The notes beneath the pieces were generated by a model. The model did not search any database. It saw nothing but the letters and a program-made list of their open reading frames with translations, and had not been told where the DNA came from. From assembly GCA_014904985.1 (NCBI GenBank), contig MU128946.1:21267-85266 (forward strand): a DNA stretch of 64,000 nt. The letters run 5' to 3'. Of the stretch, positions 44,891 through 56,391 are shown in pieces. This stretch comes from Hydnum rufescens UP504 (Eukaryota; Basidiomycota; Agaricomycetes; Cantharellales; Hydnaceae). The translations under genes and the position numbers were made by a program. Within the stretch, counting starts at the first letter, position 1. The number at the start of each line of letters is the position of its first letter.

Positions 44891-45510
44891 CCCATAGTGC
44901 ATCAAGAAAATAATTGACAACATACCCAATGATTTTCTTTTCAAAGAAGAACTCAATTTACTTCTATATGTGGTTGCTCAAAGAGAAAAAAAGTCCCATG
45001 TTTGATGAATCAGAATGAGGGATCTTCAAAACAGAATACTTTCCAGACTATGTTATGAAATAGTTCCACACATCCCATGGGAATTACCACCAATTCAACC
45101 CTCCCAAAAGGAATTGTGGCTAACACTTATCAAGATGATTAAGGATCAATTAGCAGCTGGGAAAATAAGACATCATGGCCTCCTATCATTCCAAGATGTT
45201 TGCAGTGGCCCAAGCTAAAGGAGGCATTCACATTGTTCATGATTTACAGCCCCTAACCATAGTTTCAGCAAAAGACTCCAGGATTGCTGCCAAATATCAA
45301 TGACTTTGCAGACAGCTTTGTGGGACACTCAGTCTATATTGCCATGGATCTCTATGCAGGATATGATGGGCATCGACTAGCAGAAGAATCCCAAGAACTC
45401 ACAACAAGTGGCTCACCACTGAGACCTGTAAAGCTCACAACACTGCTCAAGGATATACAAATTCTGTGCAGGCTGGTCAGCCATATTTTACATCAATCTA
45501 AGGCACAACT
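44891..45510 (+). pseudogene. Ty3/gypsy RT fragment, duplicate copy 2
   Basis: Repeats 40774-41390 (PHIPWELPPIQP, LPNINDFADSFVGHSVYIAM, LYAGYD) with more frameshifts than copy 1. See the entry at 38657 for the domain. Confidence 0.8.
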
Positions 45511-45770
45511 GTGGCAGAATAGGTACCTATGGAGATCAATATATAGTTGGGCCCAATGTGCACCCAAAATTGATTGATTATGGTACGGAGAACAATGTTG
45601 TACCCAAATCTGGGCCAAGTGGGCTTAACTGGGCTCAACTGACTCAACTGGCCCAAATAGGTGACTTCCCAGGTTTTGCTGAACACAAGGAAGACTTGGG
45701 CCCAACTCAGAGCACTTAGCAGATTCTGAACTTGTGCATAACACTGAGGATGAAGTCTATAAATCTACCA

Positions 45771-46697
45771 TTACATTGTCTTGTCCTCTCCCTCAGACCA
45801 ATCACCCTCACCAATCAGATGATCCAAGTCACCTAGAAATCTGACATCCTCTAACTCTGCAACTGGCTCTAGCTCAACCCCATCATCATCATCAGAGCTC
45901 ACATCCCCATCCTCATCTCTTTCCCCAGCTGTGGGATGCCTTGTAGGGCTTTCCTGCATGTCCAAGGATGGTTGACAGGTGGTGGCATTGAAATACAACT
46001 CCAATCTACTGCACCCACAGGAATAGTGATTGTAGCAAGGCTGTGTTCCCATGTCTTCATCCTGTTAAAGAGAACATGCAAGTGAAGCAATGCAAAGAAT
46101 GCTACATCATCATCTTTGTGGACATTATAATAAGCTTCCAAATCAGGAAAGAGTATTGAAGACTCACACCATTGCTGAACTTGAATACATTGTGGACTGC
46201 TTCATATTCCTCAACAAACCAAGTGCAGAGGTTTGATACTCAACATCACATTGGTGAAGCTCTTCTTGACAACTTTTGACCTCCTGGGCCACCCTAATTC
46301 CATCCCAAACCTCCTTATTAGCAAGCCACAAAGGAATCTCCCCCCCTTGAAGTCCACCATGTTGGCATTCTCCCAAATGTCCTGATTGATGTCCAAATTG
46401 AATAATCCGTCCATCACAAGCTCCAGTGGAACATATGCATCCCTCTGTACACCATTCTTCCCTCACTCCTTCAGCATTTCCTTCACTTGGCATTGTATTT
46501 GTGGACTGTAGCCTCGATTCCTGGGGCATGCTGTTTAACTGCCTTTTCAACATGGCTCTTGGTTTCTGATCTGGAGTCTGATCAATTATAGACATGAAAT
46601 TGGATGTAAAATTTTGCACACATACCCATGGCCTGACTTGCATGTGCACACTCTAAGTTGGCAAGCTCAAATTTGCGAGCATGGAGTTTTGTGATTA
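45771..46697 (-). pseudogene. KDZ transposase C-terminal part, duplicate copy 2
   Basis: Same content as 41645-42591. It directly adjoins the F2 element whose far side adjoins the KDZ N-terminal part, so this copy is the one contiguous with the interrupted gene. TAATCACA (minus strand) at the border joins to DQLI of the N-terminal part without frame change. Confidence 0.8.
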
Positions 46698-49600
46698 CAT
46701 AACAGGGCAACTACAAATACCCTTCAAGGCCTATTTTAATGTATGAAACCCCCCCCTTGAAGGGTCTGGGGATATCAGGTTATTACCTACTACAAGATAC
46801 ATGTTACCTACTACAGAGAATCCAGAATTACCTGCTACAAAATGCAGATCACCTACTACAGGACCTTGATCACCTACTATGAGATGCACATTATCTACTA
46901 TGGGGGATCCAGATCACCTACTATGAGAGGCACATTACCTACTATGGGGGATCCAGATCACCTACTACAAGATGGAAGTTATCTGCTATACAGGATTCAG
47001 ATCACCTACTACAGAAGGCAAATCACCTGCTATGGGATGCAGGTTACCTACTATGGGATGTGAGTTACCTACTACAGTATGTGGATCACCTACTACAGAA
47101 TGCTGATCACCTACTACAAAAAGCATAATCACCTGCTACAAAAAGCAGACCACATACTACACAAAGCAGTTCACCTACTACAAGAAATGAAACACCTACT
47201 ACAAAAAATGGGTTGCCTACTACAAATGCAGATTACCTGCTATGAAATCCAGATTACCTGCTACAAATGCAGATTACCTGCTATGAAATCCAGATTACTG
47301 CTACAAATCCAGATTACCTGCTAGAATCCAGATTACCTCATGATGACCTGCTATGAAATCGCAGATTACCTGCTATGAAATGCAGATTACCTGCTACAAA
47401 ATCCAGATTACCTGCTACAAAATGAAGATTACTGCTAGAAAATCAGATTACCTGCTACAAAATGCAGATTACCTGCTACCAAATGCATATTACCTGCTAC
47501 AAAACACATATTACCTGCTACAAATGCAGATTACCTGCTACAAAACACATATTACCTGCTACCAAATGCAGATTACCTGCTACAAAACAAATATTACCTG
47601 CTAAACAAGTGCAGATTACCTGCTACAAAACACATTATACCTGCTACCAAATGCAGATTACCTGCTACAAAAACATATTACCTGCTACCAAATGCAGATT
47701 ACCTGCTACAAAACACATATTACCTGCTACCAAATGCAGATTACCTGCTACAAAACACATATTACCTGCTATAAATGCAGATTACCTGCCCTACAAAACA
47801 CATAGTTACCTGCTACCAAATGCAGATTACCTGCTACAAAACCAATTACCTGCTACCAAATGCAATACCTGCTACAAAACACAGATTACCTGCTACCAGT
47901 GCAGATTACCTGCTACAAAACAATATTACCTGCTACCAAATGCATATTACCTGCTCCCAAATGCATTACCTGCAACCAGCTACATATTACCTACTACCAA
48001 CCCTGTATTACCTGCTACCAACCACATATTACCTGCTACCAAACATTACCCACTACCAAGAGCATATTACCTGATACCAAACACATATCACCTACTACCA
48101 AATACATGTTACCTACTACCAAGGGCATATCACCTGCTACCAAAAACATATCACTGGCTATAAAAAATGGATTATCTACCTGCAATCCTTTTAGTCCAAA
48201 GGAACAATGACACAGAGAGGCTAGTGAATGGAGTAGCCAGCAGTCAGCAAAGCTCACATCTGCTTCTGTAGGCTGAGCAAAACTCTAACAGTGATGTTCA
48301 TGTTCACCAGAATGGGATGTGTGAGACTCCCCCTTTTTCCCCCCCACCCACACAGTTCAGTCAGATCTGTGGCTCTCATAGACTGAGATCTGTGAAGCCA
48401 TTGCATCACAGATCTCAGTCTATGAGAGCCACAGATCTGACTGACTGTGTGGGTGGGGGGGAAAAAGGGGGAGTCTCACACATCCCATTCTGGTGAACAT
48501 GAACATCACTGTTAGAGTTTTGCTCAGCCTACAGAAGCAGATGTGAGCTTTGCTGACTGCTGGCTACTCCATTCACTAGCCTCTCTGTGTCATTGTTCCT
48601 TTGGACTAAAAGGATTGCAGGTAGATAATCCATTTTTTATAGCCAGTGATATGTTTTTGGTAGCAGGTGATATGCCCTTGGTAGTAGGTAACATGTATTT
48701 GGTAGTAGGTGATATGTGTTTGGTATCAGGTAATATGCTCTTGGTAGTGGGTAATGTTTGGTAGCAGGTAATATGTGGTTGGTAGCAGGTAATACAGGGT
48801 TGGTAGTAGGTAATATGTAGCTGGTTGCAGGTAATGCATTTGGGAGCAGGTAATATGTGTTTTGTAGCAGGTAATCTGGATTTCATAGCAGGTAATCTGG
48901 ATTTTGTAGCAGGTAATCTGGATTTCATAGCAGGTAATCTGGATTTTGTAAGGCAGTTGTAGCAGGTAATCTGCATTGTCATAGCAGGTAATCTGCAGTT
49001 TGTAGCAGGTAATCTGAATTTCATAGCAGTAATCTGCAGTTTGTAGCAGGTAATCTGCATTTCATAGCAGGTAATCTGCAGTTTGTAGCAGGTAATCTGC
49101 ATTTCATAGCAGGTAATCTGCAGTTTGTAGCAGGTAATCTGCATTTCATAGCAGGTAATCTGTGTTCTAGCAGGTAATCTGCATTTCCATAGCAGGGTAA
49201 TANNNNNNNNNNNNNNNNNNNNNNNNNACGGTAATCTGGATTTTGTAGGCAGGTAATCTGCAGTTTGTAGCAGGTAATCTGCATTTGTAGCAGGTAATCT
49301 GCAGTTGTAGCAGGTAATATGCAGTTTGTAGCAGGTAATCTGCAGTTTGTGAGCAGGTAATCTGCATTTCATAGCAGGTAATCTGCAGTTTGAGCAGGTA
49401 ACTGAATGTCATAGCAGGTAATCTGCAGTTTGTAGCAGGTATCTGCATTTCCATGTGTTTCCTAGCAGGTAATATGCTTTTGTAGTAGGTAACCCATTTT
49501 TTGTAGTAGGTGTTTCATTTCTTGTAGTAGGTGAAATGCTTTGTGTAGTATGTGGTCTGCTTTTTGTAGCAGGTGATTATGCTTTTTGTAGTAGGTGATC

Positions 49601-49878
49601 AGCATTCTGTAGTAGGTGATCCACATACTGTAGTAGGTAACTCACATCCCATAGTAGGTAACCTGCATCCCATAGCAGGTGATTTGCCTTCTGTAGTAGG
49701 TGATCTGAATCCTGTATAGCAGATAACTTCCATCTTGTAGTAGGTGATCTGGATCCCCCATAGTAGGTAATGTGCCTCTCATAGTAGGTAATAACCTGAT
49801 ATCACCAGACCCTTCAAGGGGGGGGGTTTCATATGCTAAAATGGGGCCTTGAAGGGTCAAAGTAGTTGCCCTGGGCTG
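46698..49878 (+). mobile_element. Satellite element F, copy 2, complete, inside the KDZ gene
   Basis: 3,181 bp flanked by TGTGATTA on both sides (46690-46697 and 49879-49886). Left end CATAACAGGGCAACTAC, right end (inward) CAGCCCAGGGCAACTAC, each followed by the GACCCTTCAAGG-type hairpin and ATATCAGGTTATTACCTAC. Two satellite zones, a unique core of about 220 bp on each side, and a palindrome centre near 48395 (TAGACTGAGATCTGTGAAGC / CACAGATCTCAGTCTATGAG). The returning arm contains a 25-N gap. No transposase inside. Confidence 0.9.
49203..49227. other. Assembly gap (25 N)
   Basis: Second 25-N run, within the returning satellite arm of element F2. Confidence 0.95.
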
Positions 49879-49886
49879 TGTGATTA

Positions 49887-52446
49887 GCTGGTCATGAAGG
49901 ACATGGATATTGAGTTGTAGGTTGATCCATTTGTCCTTCTTGAGGTTGGCAAGATGGTCTGCTGACACACAGTCTTCAAGTTGAAGTGCCTTGGTTTTCC
50001 TTGCAATATTGTCTTCAAGTCATGATATAGTGTCTTGGGCCATCTTCACCCTCTCCTTCCACTCCTCATGTAAAGCCTGCCCCCCAACACTATCATCCAC
50101 TGCCAAACTCCCTAATTCCTTTGAGAGGTGTACAAGTATTGCATGTTGGGATTGGACCATCATCTCAAGGGATAGAATTTGCTCTATCACTTGTGTTCCC
50201 TTTGTTTTTGATTGCCCTAAGACAGCCAATGATTACTATCATGATAGAGCATACACAAATAATCTGCTCATGATTGATGGACTTGGTTTGGAACTCCTGC
50301 TGTTCATTGAACTGCACAAGGAGCCCTTCCACATCCAACCCATGGGGATGCTTCCCCACAGCCATCAAGGCTTCACCAAGCTGCTCATCAGCTTTACAGA
50401 CCTGGTCACACAACCACCTTCCCATCCCCTCATGTTTCATCTCAAGGATGTGCTCAGCTTGGTGATCAAGAATGAAAAGATGATGGTGATGCTAGAAGAA
50501 AAACTTGGTAAGGAATACAGGTAACATTCAAATGCAATCACCAACTCCAACTCACACCTGCAACACAGAGACCTGGGATAAGCTTCTGAAGATCACTCCA
50601 GAAGCACTCACACCCCTCTCCATCAGATAAACCCCACATTGCAGCCTTCTGAGGGTGATACCACAATTGGCACCCCCATTGGTGTCCATAGGCATGGAAT
50701 ATTGAGATGGTGAATTTGAGTCAATGCAGATATTTGGGCATGAGGTCCCATTTTTGAAGTGTCCTATGCATCTGACACCCAATATCATTAGAGAACTCCA
50801 ACTCCAATGGTTAGGAATCGACTCCATCAAGGCAGATATGAGAGCAAGGGCATAGAACTGTTTTTTTCCAGCTGTTTTCAGGTTTGCCAGTACCAGGGGA
50901 TGATCATGATGACAGAGCAAGGCCATCACACCAGTCGAATCAAAATACATGGACAATGCCTTGATATGGTCACCATCAGCAGCCACAAAGGAGTCTCTAT
51001 AGGCATCATAAGTCACATTGGGTAAGTTCATGCCCAATTCAATCCCATCAGGCTGTCCTCCACCCATCAAATCACCCTCAGTCTCCTCCATCTGGCCAGC
51101 TTTCCACTTATGACCTGTCTTTGGTTTGGATGGTCACAAAACCTCAACCCTCTCTTCCCACTCCTGGATCTGCACTTCACTGAGGAAGATTGTTCTCAGT
51201 GAGATGACTTTAGGATCCAAAGATCCTGGTAGGCCCACAAACTCCTTTCTTCTATCTTTGTCTCTGTTCCTCTTTAACTGGAAGTTGGTGTTGAGGCACA
51301 CAATGAGATGGACTCCAGGTGTTACTATATCCAGATCACCACCAAAGCAAAGGGGGCAGGCATCATGGAGATTGGTGCTGGGTCTTTCTTGAGGTGGAGG
51401 GGTTGATGGGTGACTGATATCACCATGTGTGATTTTGAAGGCAACCAGCCAACATCTGCACATTTGCATACTCTCGCCCATGAACAGGCATCTCAGCATT
51501 GAGAGCCCTGAATGTCACAGTAGTCTTCTCCCTTGCATCATCAATGATTTTACCCATCTCCCCATCCACCAGTTGCATCAGAACTTGATACTGGGAAAGG
51601 GCAGATGAAAATTGATGTTGCAGAGCATCTCCGGTAGCAAATTCATGGCCATGATTCTTGAGGTATTTTGTTATTGTAGTGGCCCATGCTCTTTCATTAG
51701 GCACAGCAAGGATGAAAAGGGTAGAGACAAGCTCGAGCATGTCCAGGCTCACAGCAAGCATAGGATAGACTGGTGAGCAAGGGAAGTACCCCATCTGCAC
51801 CAGCTGTTGTGGGGCTGGGTGGCAGGTGCAGACAGCAATATCAACATCACAAAGAGCTATATTGAAGTCGTAAGCATAAACAAACAGGTGTCAGCTATAA
51901 GTAATGGAGAGTGAGCACACCTTCAATCGATACACACACAACCTTCAGAGGCTGGTGATGACTGGAGCAGGAGCACATGCTATTATCAGTCCCCCTTTGT
52001 GAGGCAGGTGTCTGTTGTGACAACATTTGCTTGCACTTCCACTGCATGAAGGGTCTGATGAGAGCAGGAAGGATGGTTCGGCTCCAGTGAGCAGCTTGCA
52101 CATGTTTGCGTCTCGCATGCCTTGACTCTTTTGCTAGATAGTGCATGTGTGTCTTGGGGACCAAATAGGGATCATAGTCCAGATTCAGTGGGTACATTGC
52201 TGTGAAATCAGAGGGAACAGCATGGTGGAGATCCTCAGATTGTGGAGTACCTCGTGTAGATACACTACGATCCCCTGTATATATGGGTCCTGAGGGGCCT
52301 TGACCAATAATTTCAGCCTTTGGAAATCATGCTTGACTGGGACATTTACTGGATTTAGCAGACAGACCTGAAGACTTTACTTGCAGGGTGATGGGGGATG
52401 GTGTAGTTGGCTGGCTTGGTCCTCCTCTCTTTCCTTTGTTGGCCAT
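49887..52446 (-). pseudogene. KDZ-type transposase, N-terminal and catalytic part
   Basis: Start ATG at 52446 (MANKGKRGGPSQPTTP). In order: a Cys-rich module (MCSCSSHHQPLKVVCVSIE, about 51990-51930), GYFPCSPVYPMLAVSLDMLE (51800-51735), CPLCFGGD with CLNTNFQLKRNRDKDRRKEF (51360-51260), GMNLPNVTYDAY and DSFVAADGDHIKA, MALLCHHDHPLVLANLKTAG (50930-50870). After a frameshift near 50790 come DIGCQMHRTLQKWDLMPKY, FHAYGHQWGCQLWYHPQKAA and MWGLSDGEGCECFWSDLQKL, the conserved RNase H-like core of KDZ enzymes. It ends in helical sequence up to DQLI at 49887, where element F interrupts. TGA codons at 52327-52329 and 50721-50723 replace likely Arg. KDZ enzymes are expanded in basidiomycetes. Confidence 0.88.
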
Positions 52447-52474
52447 AGATGAGAGGCAAAATCAACACAAAGAG

Positions 52475-52825
52475 TCAGACAGAATACCAGATGCAAGAGA
52501 AAGTCAACGTCTACCACTGAACTTGACAAGTGCCTTGTATAGTGCCAGACAAAATACCAGATGCGAGAGAAAGTTGATGTCTAGCACTGAACTTAGCAAG
52601 TGCCTTTTGTATACTGCCAGACAAGATACCAGATGTGAGAGAAAGTTGACATCTAGCACTGAACTTAGCAAATGCCTTTTGTATACTGCCAGACAAGATA
52701 CCAGACATGAAAGAAAATCGATGTCTGGCACTGAACTTGACAAATGCCTTCCTAGGCTAAGAGTGATGCTGAACAGGATCAGACATCAGAGAGTGCCGAT
52801 GTCTGATACTGAACATGGCAAGAGT
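52475..52825. repeat. 75-bp tandem repeat, about five units
   Basis: Units of GCCAGACAAGATACCAGATG ... GTCTAGCACTGAACTTAGCA ... TGCCTTTTGTATACT, 74-78 bp apart. The plus strand translates to a 25-residue repeat (ARQDTRCERKLTSSTELSKC) through four to five units in one frame. It lies just upstream of the KDZ start on the opposite strand. Confidence 0.85.
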
Positions 52826-52849
52826 TTGGCATTGGTACAATAAAAATGC

Positions 52850-53340
52850 TATAGTGACAAAACTTGATTGAACTTCTACACTTACTGATTTGTGAAAGAC
52901 ATGTGGATTCAGGGAGGACAAAACGGGTCACCACAGTGAGCAACAGGGAGGGCAAAAGAGCATGGGATATGGAATTTACCATTGGGCAGCTCAAAGATGT
53001 CCAACTTGGGAGGCACTTCATGGCAATGACCTGTGCTATGGGTCTCAGGTTATTTTCTTTTCTTTGAGAGGGCATATCAAAGGAGATCATTATTGTGTAC
53101 ATGATATATACAAAGCATTTTTTTTGAGTGGAAGGCAAGATGAACAACAATGAGAAACTAGGTGCCACCAAGCTGTGTGTTTTCTACAATGGTATTCAGG
53201 GCTGCCAAAATATTTCCAAGTGCAAGGTGTGCTTCATCCCTCAACTGGGTCATTGCCTCTAGCACCTCCATGACCTCCTGGAGCTCTATCTCCAAAGAAA
53301 CAATTCAATTCGATAGTATGGTGCTAGAGACAGAAGGATG
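52850..53340. other. No recognised gene
   Basis: Both strands have modest open frames (53171-52779 minus is Ser/Leu-rich) without motifs. Could include the 5' end of the KDZ element. Confidence 0.3.
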
Positions 53341-53520
53341 GGGGGATGGTTGCGCCAAGGGGAGAGAGGTCAATTGTGGGAATGACACTTGGGGGAACGA
53401 TGATTGTGGGAATGATGATTGTGGGAATGACAATTTAGGGAATGACAATGGAGAGAATCACGATTGCAGTAATGATGATTGTGGGCAATGCCGATTTGGG
53501 GATGGATGACTAGAGGGAGA
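53340..53520. repeat. GGGAATGATGATTGT short tandem repeat
   Basis: About ten units of 12-15 bp (GGGAATGATGATTGTG, GGGAATGACAATTTA). The plus strand reads as a Gly-Asn-Asp-Asp-Cys repeat (GNDDCGNDDCGNDN). Confidence 0.8.
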
Positions 53521-54929
53521 CAGACGACTGGGGGATGGACAATTGGGGAGTTCCCCCCATCTGAAAGTCTTCAGGCTGGGGGGTGGGGGGTTCGGATGCA
53601 TCACAATGATTGGACCAGCCTAAAGAAACAATGTAGATTAGTTGCAATCTATATTTCACAATGATTCATAGTGATACATACACCAGAAGCGACATCCCCT
53701 GCTTTTTCACTTCCAAAACCATTGCCCCATGTTTTGGCGAGTCCACGAACAAAGCAAGAGCTAATGATGGAAAGAAAGATTAATGCTTGGGGATGATACA
53801 ACCTTTAGTACTTATGAGGTTTAGCACAGTAACAGACAAACCTCCCATCCACAAAATAGGGCCAGTTGTTTGGCATTTTTGTCATGAAGGCAAGTATCTA
53901 TGTGGTATCCAGCTCCATGGGCCAGGGCTGCTTCAAACGCCAGCAAAAGCAGGATCCCTACAGAACACGTGTGTTGTGATGACAGGACACTGAATGCCAG
54001 TGAGACTGGTGTTCAGTACTGAGCAGCAAATGGTGTATAGAGACATGATAACAGTCTTAGGGGGGTCCAGGGGTTGGTGCTGTGCCAACCCTCTGGTTCC
54101 CATTTTTTGTCTGTTGCATCTCTCGAATTGTATGGTTGCAGACAAAAGGCACAGATATTCCCAATTAACTCACCATAGAGGTACAGTGTACCTGTAATAT
54201 AGTACTCAAGGTTCCATATGTACATAATTGTTATTTCCCCATTCGTCCCATCCTCTGTACTATTACATAATAGCATGGCTGCGACAATTCTAAGTCACTG
54301 ACATGGTGGAATCAAATCTATCTTTTTGCCCAGACTCCTTCACTCTTGCAAGACCCATGAAACTATGCAGCCATGTGACCTAGTCATGTTACGACTCACC
54401 CAGCGAAGCTACCTGAACCATTGCCACAGAGCACAGTGTTGAGAAGGATAAGGGAGAGTCGTGTATGAGTGCAACTCCACTAAGTAAGCTCCCTTTCTCT
54501 ACTTTATCAGCTGATCATCCCTTTGCCCCCTTAGATAGTAGTCTGGCCCTTTCGCCAGCTACTACCACACCTCCCACATTCCTTCCCCCTCTCCCTCTGC
54601 TTCTCCCACATATGAGGTGAAGCCAGTGCTTAGCCTCGTGCATGGCCTGTCCGCTCGAAGCCAGTGCCTAGAGTGGGAGGATTTCTCTCTCTCTTCTGTT
54701 TACAGGAACGTCAACTCCACCTTGTCTAGCGATGACTCCTGCATATATTCAAAGTCGAATAACATGTTATTACAGTACCTATGCTAATTGCCAGACTCCA
54801 TAAGCTCAATGCTGCTGTGGAAGATAAAAACATCCAGTATCAGAAAATGTGAAATTACACCACTTCCAGCCATTGGACAATCACATGACCAATTACAAGA
54901 TTAATTATGGCTACACACAGAAACCAAAT
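53521..54929. other. CpG-richer intergenic DNA; possible LTR at 54387
   Basis: Noticeably more CG dinucleotides than the rest of the window, so younger or less methylated. 54387-54764 begins TGTTACGACTC and ends AAGTCGAATAACA, an inverted pair as in LTRs, but the flanking 5-mers do not match. No gene recognised. Confidence 0.35.
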
Positions 54930-55345
54930 TTGTTCTATAACTCTGTCAGTTTTGATCAGAGAGGTATGCCCATATAGCACTTGGAAAGCCACAATTCACA
55001 CCTTTCGAATGATACCAAACACAAGTCGAACAGATGAAAACTGCACTCTCCAGGCCAAGTTTACTATCAAAATCTGGGATTTCCAGTAAAAAACAAATTT
55101 CACCATCAGTTTGCATCCAATCCTCTCAAAACAACCGCGCCTAGAAATATATAAGAAATCCGCATCCAATGGTACTGAGCATGTGAAGACCAGATTAAAA
55201 CTGAACTCTACAGAATGATATTACCATCAGAATCAACACCCATCAGTATTTTATGAATTTCTCTGTCAGTTCGCATCTGATCTGCTTGGAACCACTGCAC
55301 CCAGAAAGCTGTTAAAAATATGCATCGAATGATACCAAGAACGCC
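54930..55345. repeat. Dispersed ~160-bp repeat, three units
   Basis: Units start near 54940, 55098 and 55255, each with CTGTCAGTT(TT)GATC or TTTGCATCCAATCC, then CCCAGAAA, AATCCGCATC.AATGGTAC. On the minus strand the array is preceded at 55445-55370 by a tRNA-like start, so it may be the body of a SINE. Confidence 0.65.
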
Positions 55346-55369
55346 TATTATGGATACAAACTGCTGTCT

Positions 55370-55445
55370 TTGCATCAAATCCCACACCATGTACTTGTTC
55401 CTTTTACTAACCAGTAACAAAAACACCTTAACCACTGGACTAGGC
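55370..55445 (-). other. tRNA-like (A-box) sequence beside the ~160-bp repeat
   Basis: The minus strand reads GCCTAGTCCAGTGGTTAAGG, close to a tRNA A-box region and to the head of the SINE-like unit at 21786 (AGTCCAGTGGTCTAAGCTGC). A clear B-box is missing (GGGATTTGATGC is the best match), so this is not a functional tRNA gene. Confidence 0.35.
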
Positions 55446-55521
55446 TCAGATTAATCTCCAAAACCCAGAGATGTTCCTTAATTTCACTTCCCATGAGCTC
55501 CAAGACACATCACAAGACCAG

Positions 55522-55786
55522 TGACATCATGCTCCAACTACTCCACAAGCTCAGCAAATTAGTGACATCATTTCCTTTATGAATCCTTTTGTTCTCTTTA
55601 TGAATGACATCACTATGACATCACACTCTATGGATGACTTGGCTATGACTGCATTATGACATCATTTCTTTATTACTCTTTTGTTCTACTCCACTATGAC
55701 TCCCCCATGACATCACTATGATCTCATAGCTTTATTACTCTTTTGTCCTTGCTCCATGCACAGCTACCTTCAGATAGGTATATAAG
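55522..55786 (+). promoter_or_regulatory. Six TGACATCA octamers upstream of a TATA box
   Basis: TGACATCA at 55522, 55563, 55605, 55616, 55657 and 55708, followed by TATATAAG at 55779-55786 and a pyrimidine-rich leader. TGACATCA is one C-to-T step (on the other strand) from the CREB/ATF palindrome TGACGTCA. It lies upstream of the decayed gene at 56392 and may be that gene's promoter or the LTR of a retroelement. Confidence 0.4.
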
Positions 55787-56391
55787 CTAGCAGATTTTCT
55801 TGTACTTCCCCATCTCCTCACTCTGGAAATCAACTGCCGTCTACTACTGTCTACCATTCTGCTTATAATCTAAAGAACTGTCTATCTAAAGCCATCTGGA
55901 GCTAAGTCATCTTCAAGGTTGTTGAGACCAAGCTACTGGAAGCCATTGACATGAAATACTGAAGCCAAGGATAGTTGCAGAACCTAAGGTTAGAGTTGCT
56001 GGACATCCAAGGAAAAAGTAAGCATAATGAAATACAAGTCAGGAAAGAAGATTGAAGCATACTAACAAAACTAACCAAGCATTGACCATTCTATAATCCA
56101 CAGATATCTGCATTTTGACCAGGAGGACATAAACAAGGACACACAAATATCAATAAATGAATGAACACAACATGAACATGTATAAGCCTTTCTACAAGCA
56201 TCCCCACATATAAGCCTTCCTATAAGCATCTACGATATATCATTGACTATAGCTAGTCCATATCACATTCCATTCTCCAATAAACACATACACATCTTGC
56301 AGAGAGTGATCAACCATTGAAGCAAACCAATCCATTTGAATAAACAGAAACCCAGTCTCCCATCTACACACTGGCTGAACCAGATTTTGAT

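Larger units (their letters stand above)
40774..48998. repeat. Large near-tandem duplication, about 4.1 kb per unit
   Basis: Unit 1 (40774-44881) and unit 2 (44891 onward) share RT, spacer, KDZ C-terminus, element F and its palindrome centre in the same order. Offset 4,117 bp. The copies differ mostly by single-base indels in homopolymers and satellites. Unit 1 breaks off inside the returning arm of F, unit 2 carries on to the end of F at 49878. This could be a real duplication or an assembly fault caused by the palindrome. Confidence 0.85.

Noticed and set aside
42700..49800. A CRISPR-like array of regularly spaced repeats
   Set aside because: Units are contiguous minisatellite copies without unique spacers, in a eukaryotic transposon setting.
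54387..54764. Solo LTR with TGTTACGACTC / AGTCGAATAACA ends
   Set aside because: The flanking 5-mers do not match and no second copy is in the window, so it is kept only as a possibility.
55370..55445. A functional tRNA gene
   Set aside because: Only the A-box region is tRNA-like; the B-box and acceptor pairing are missing.
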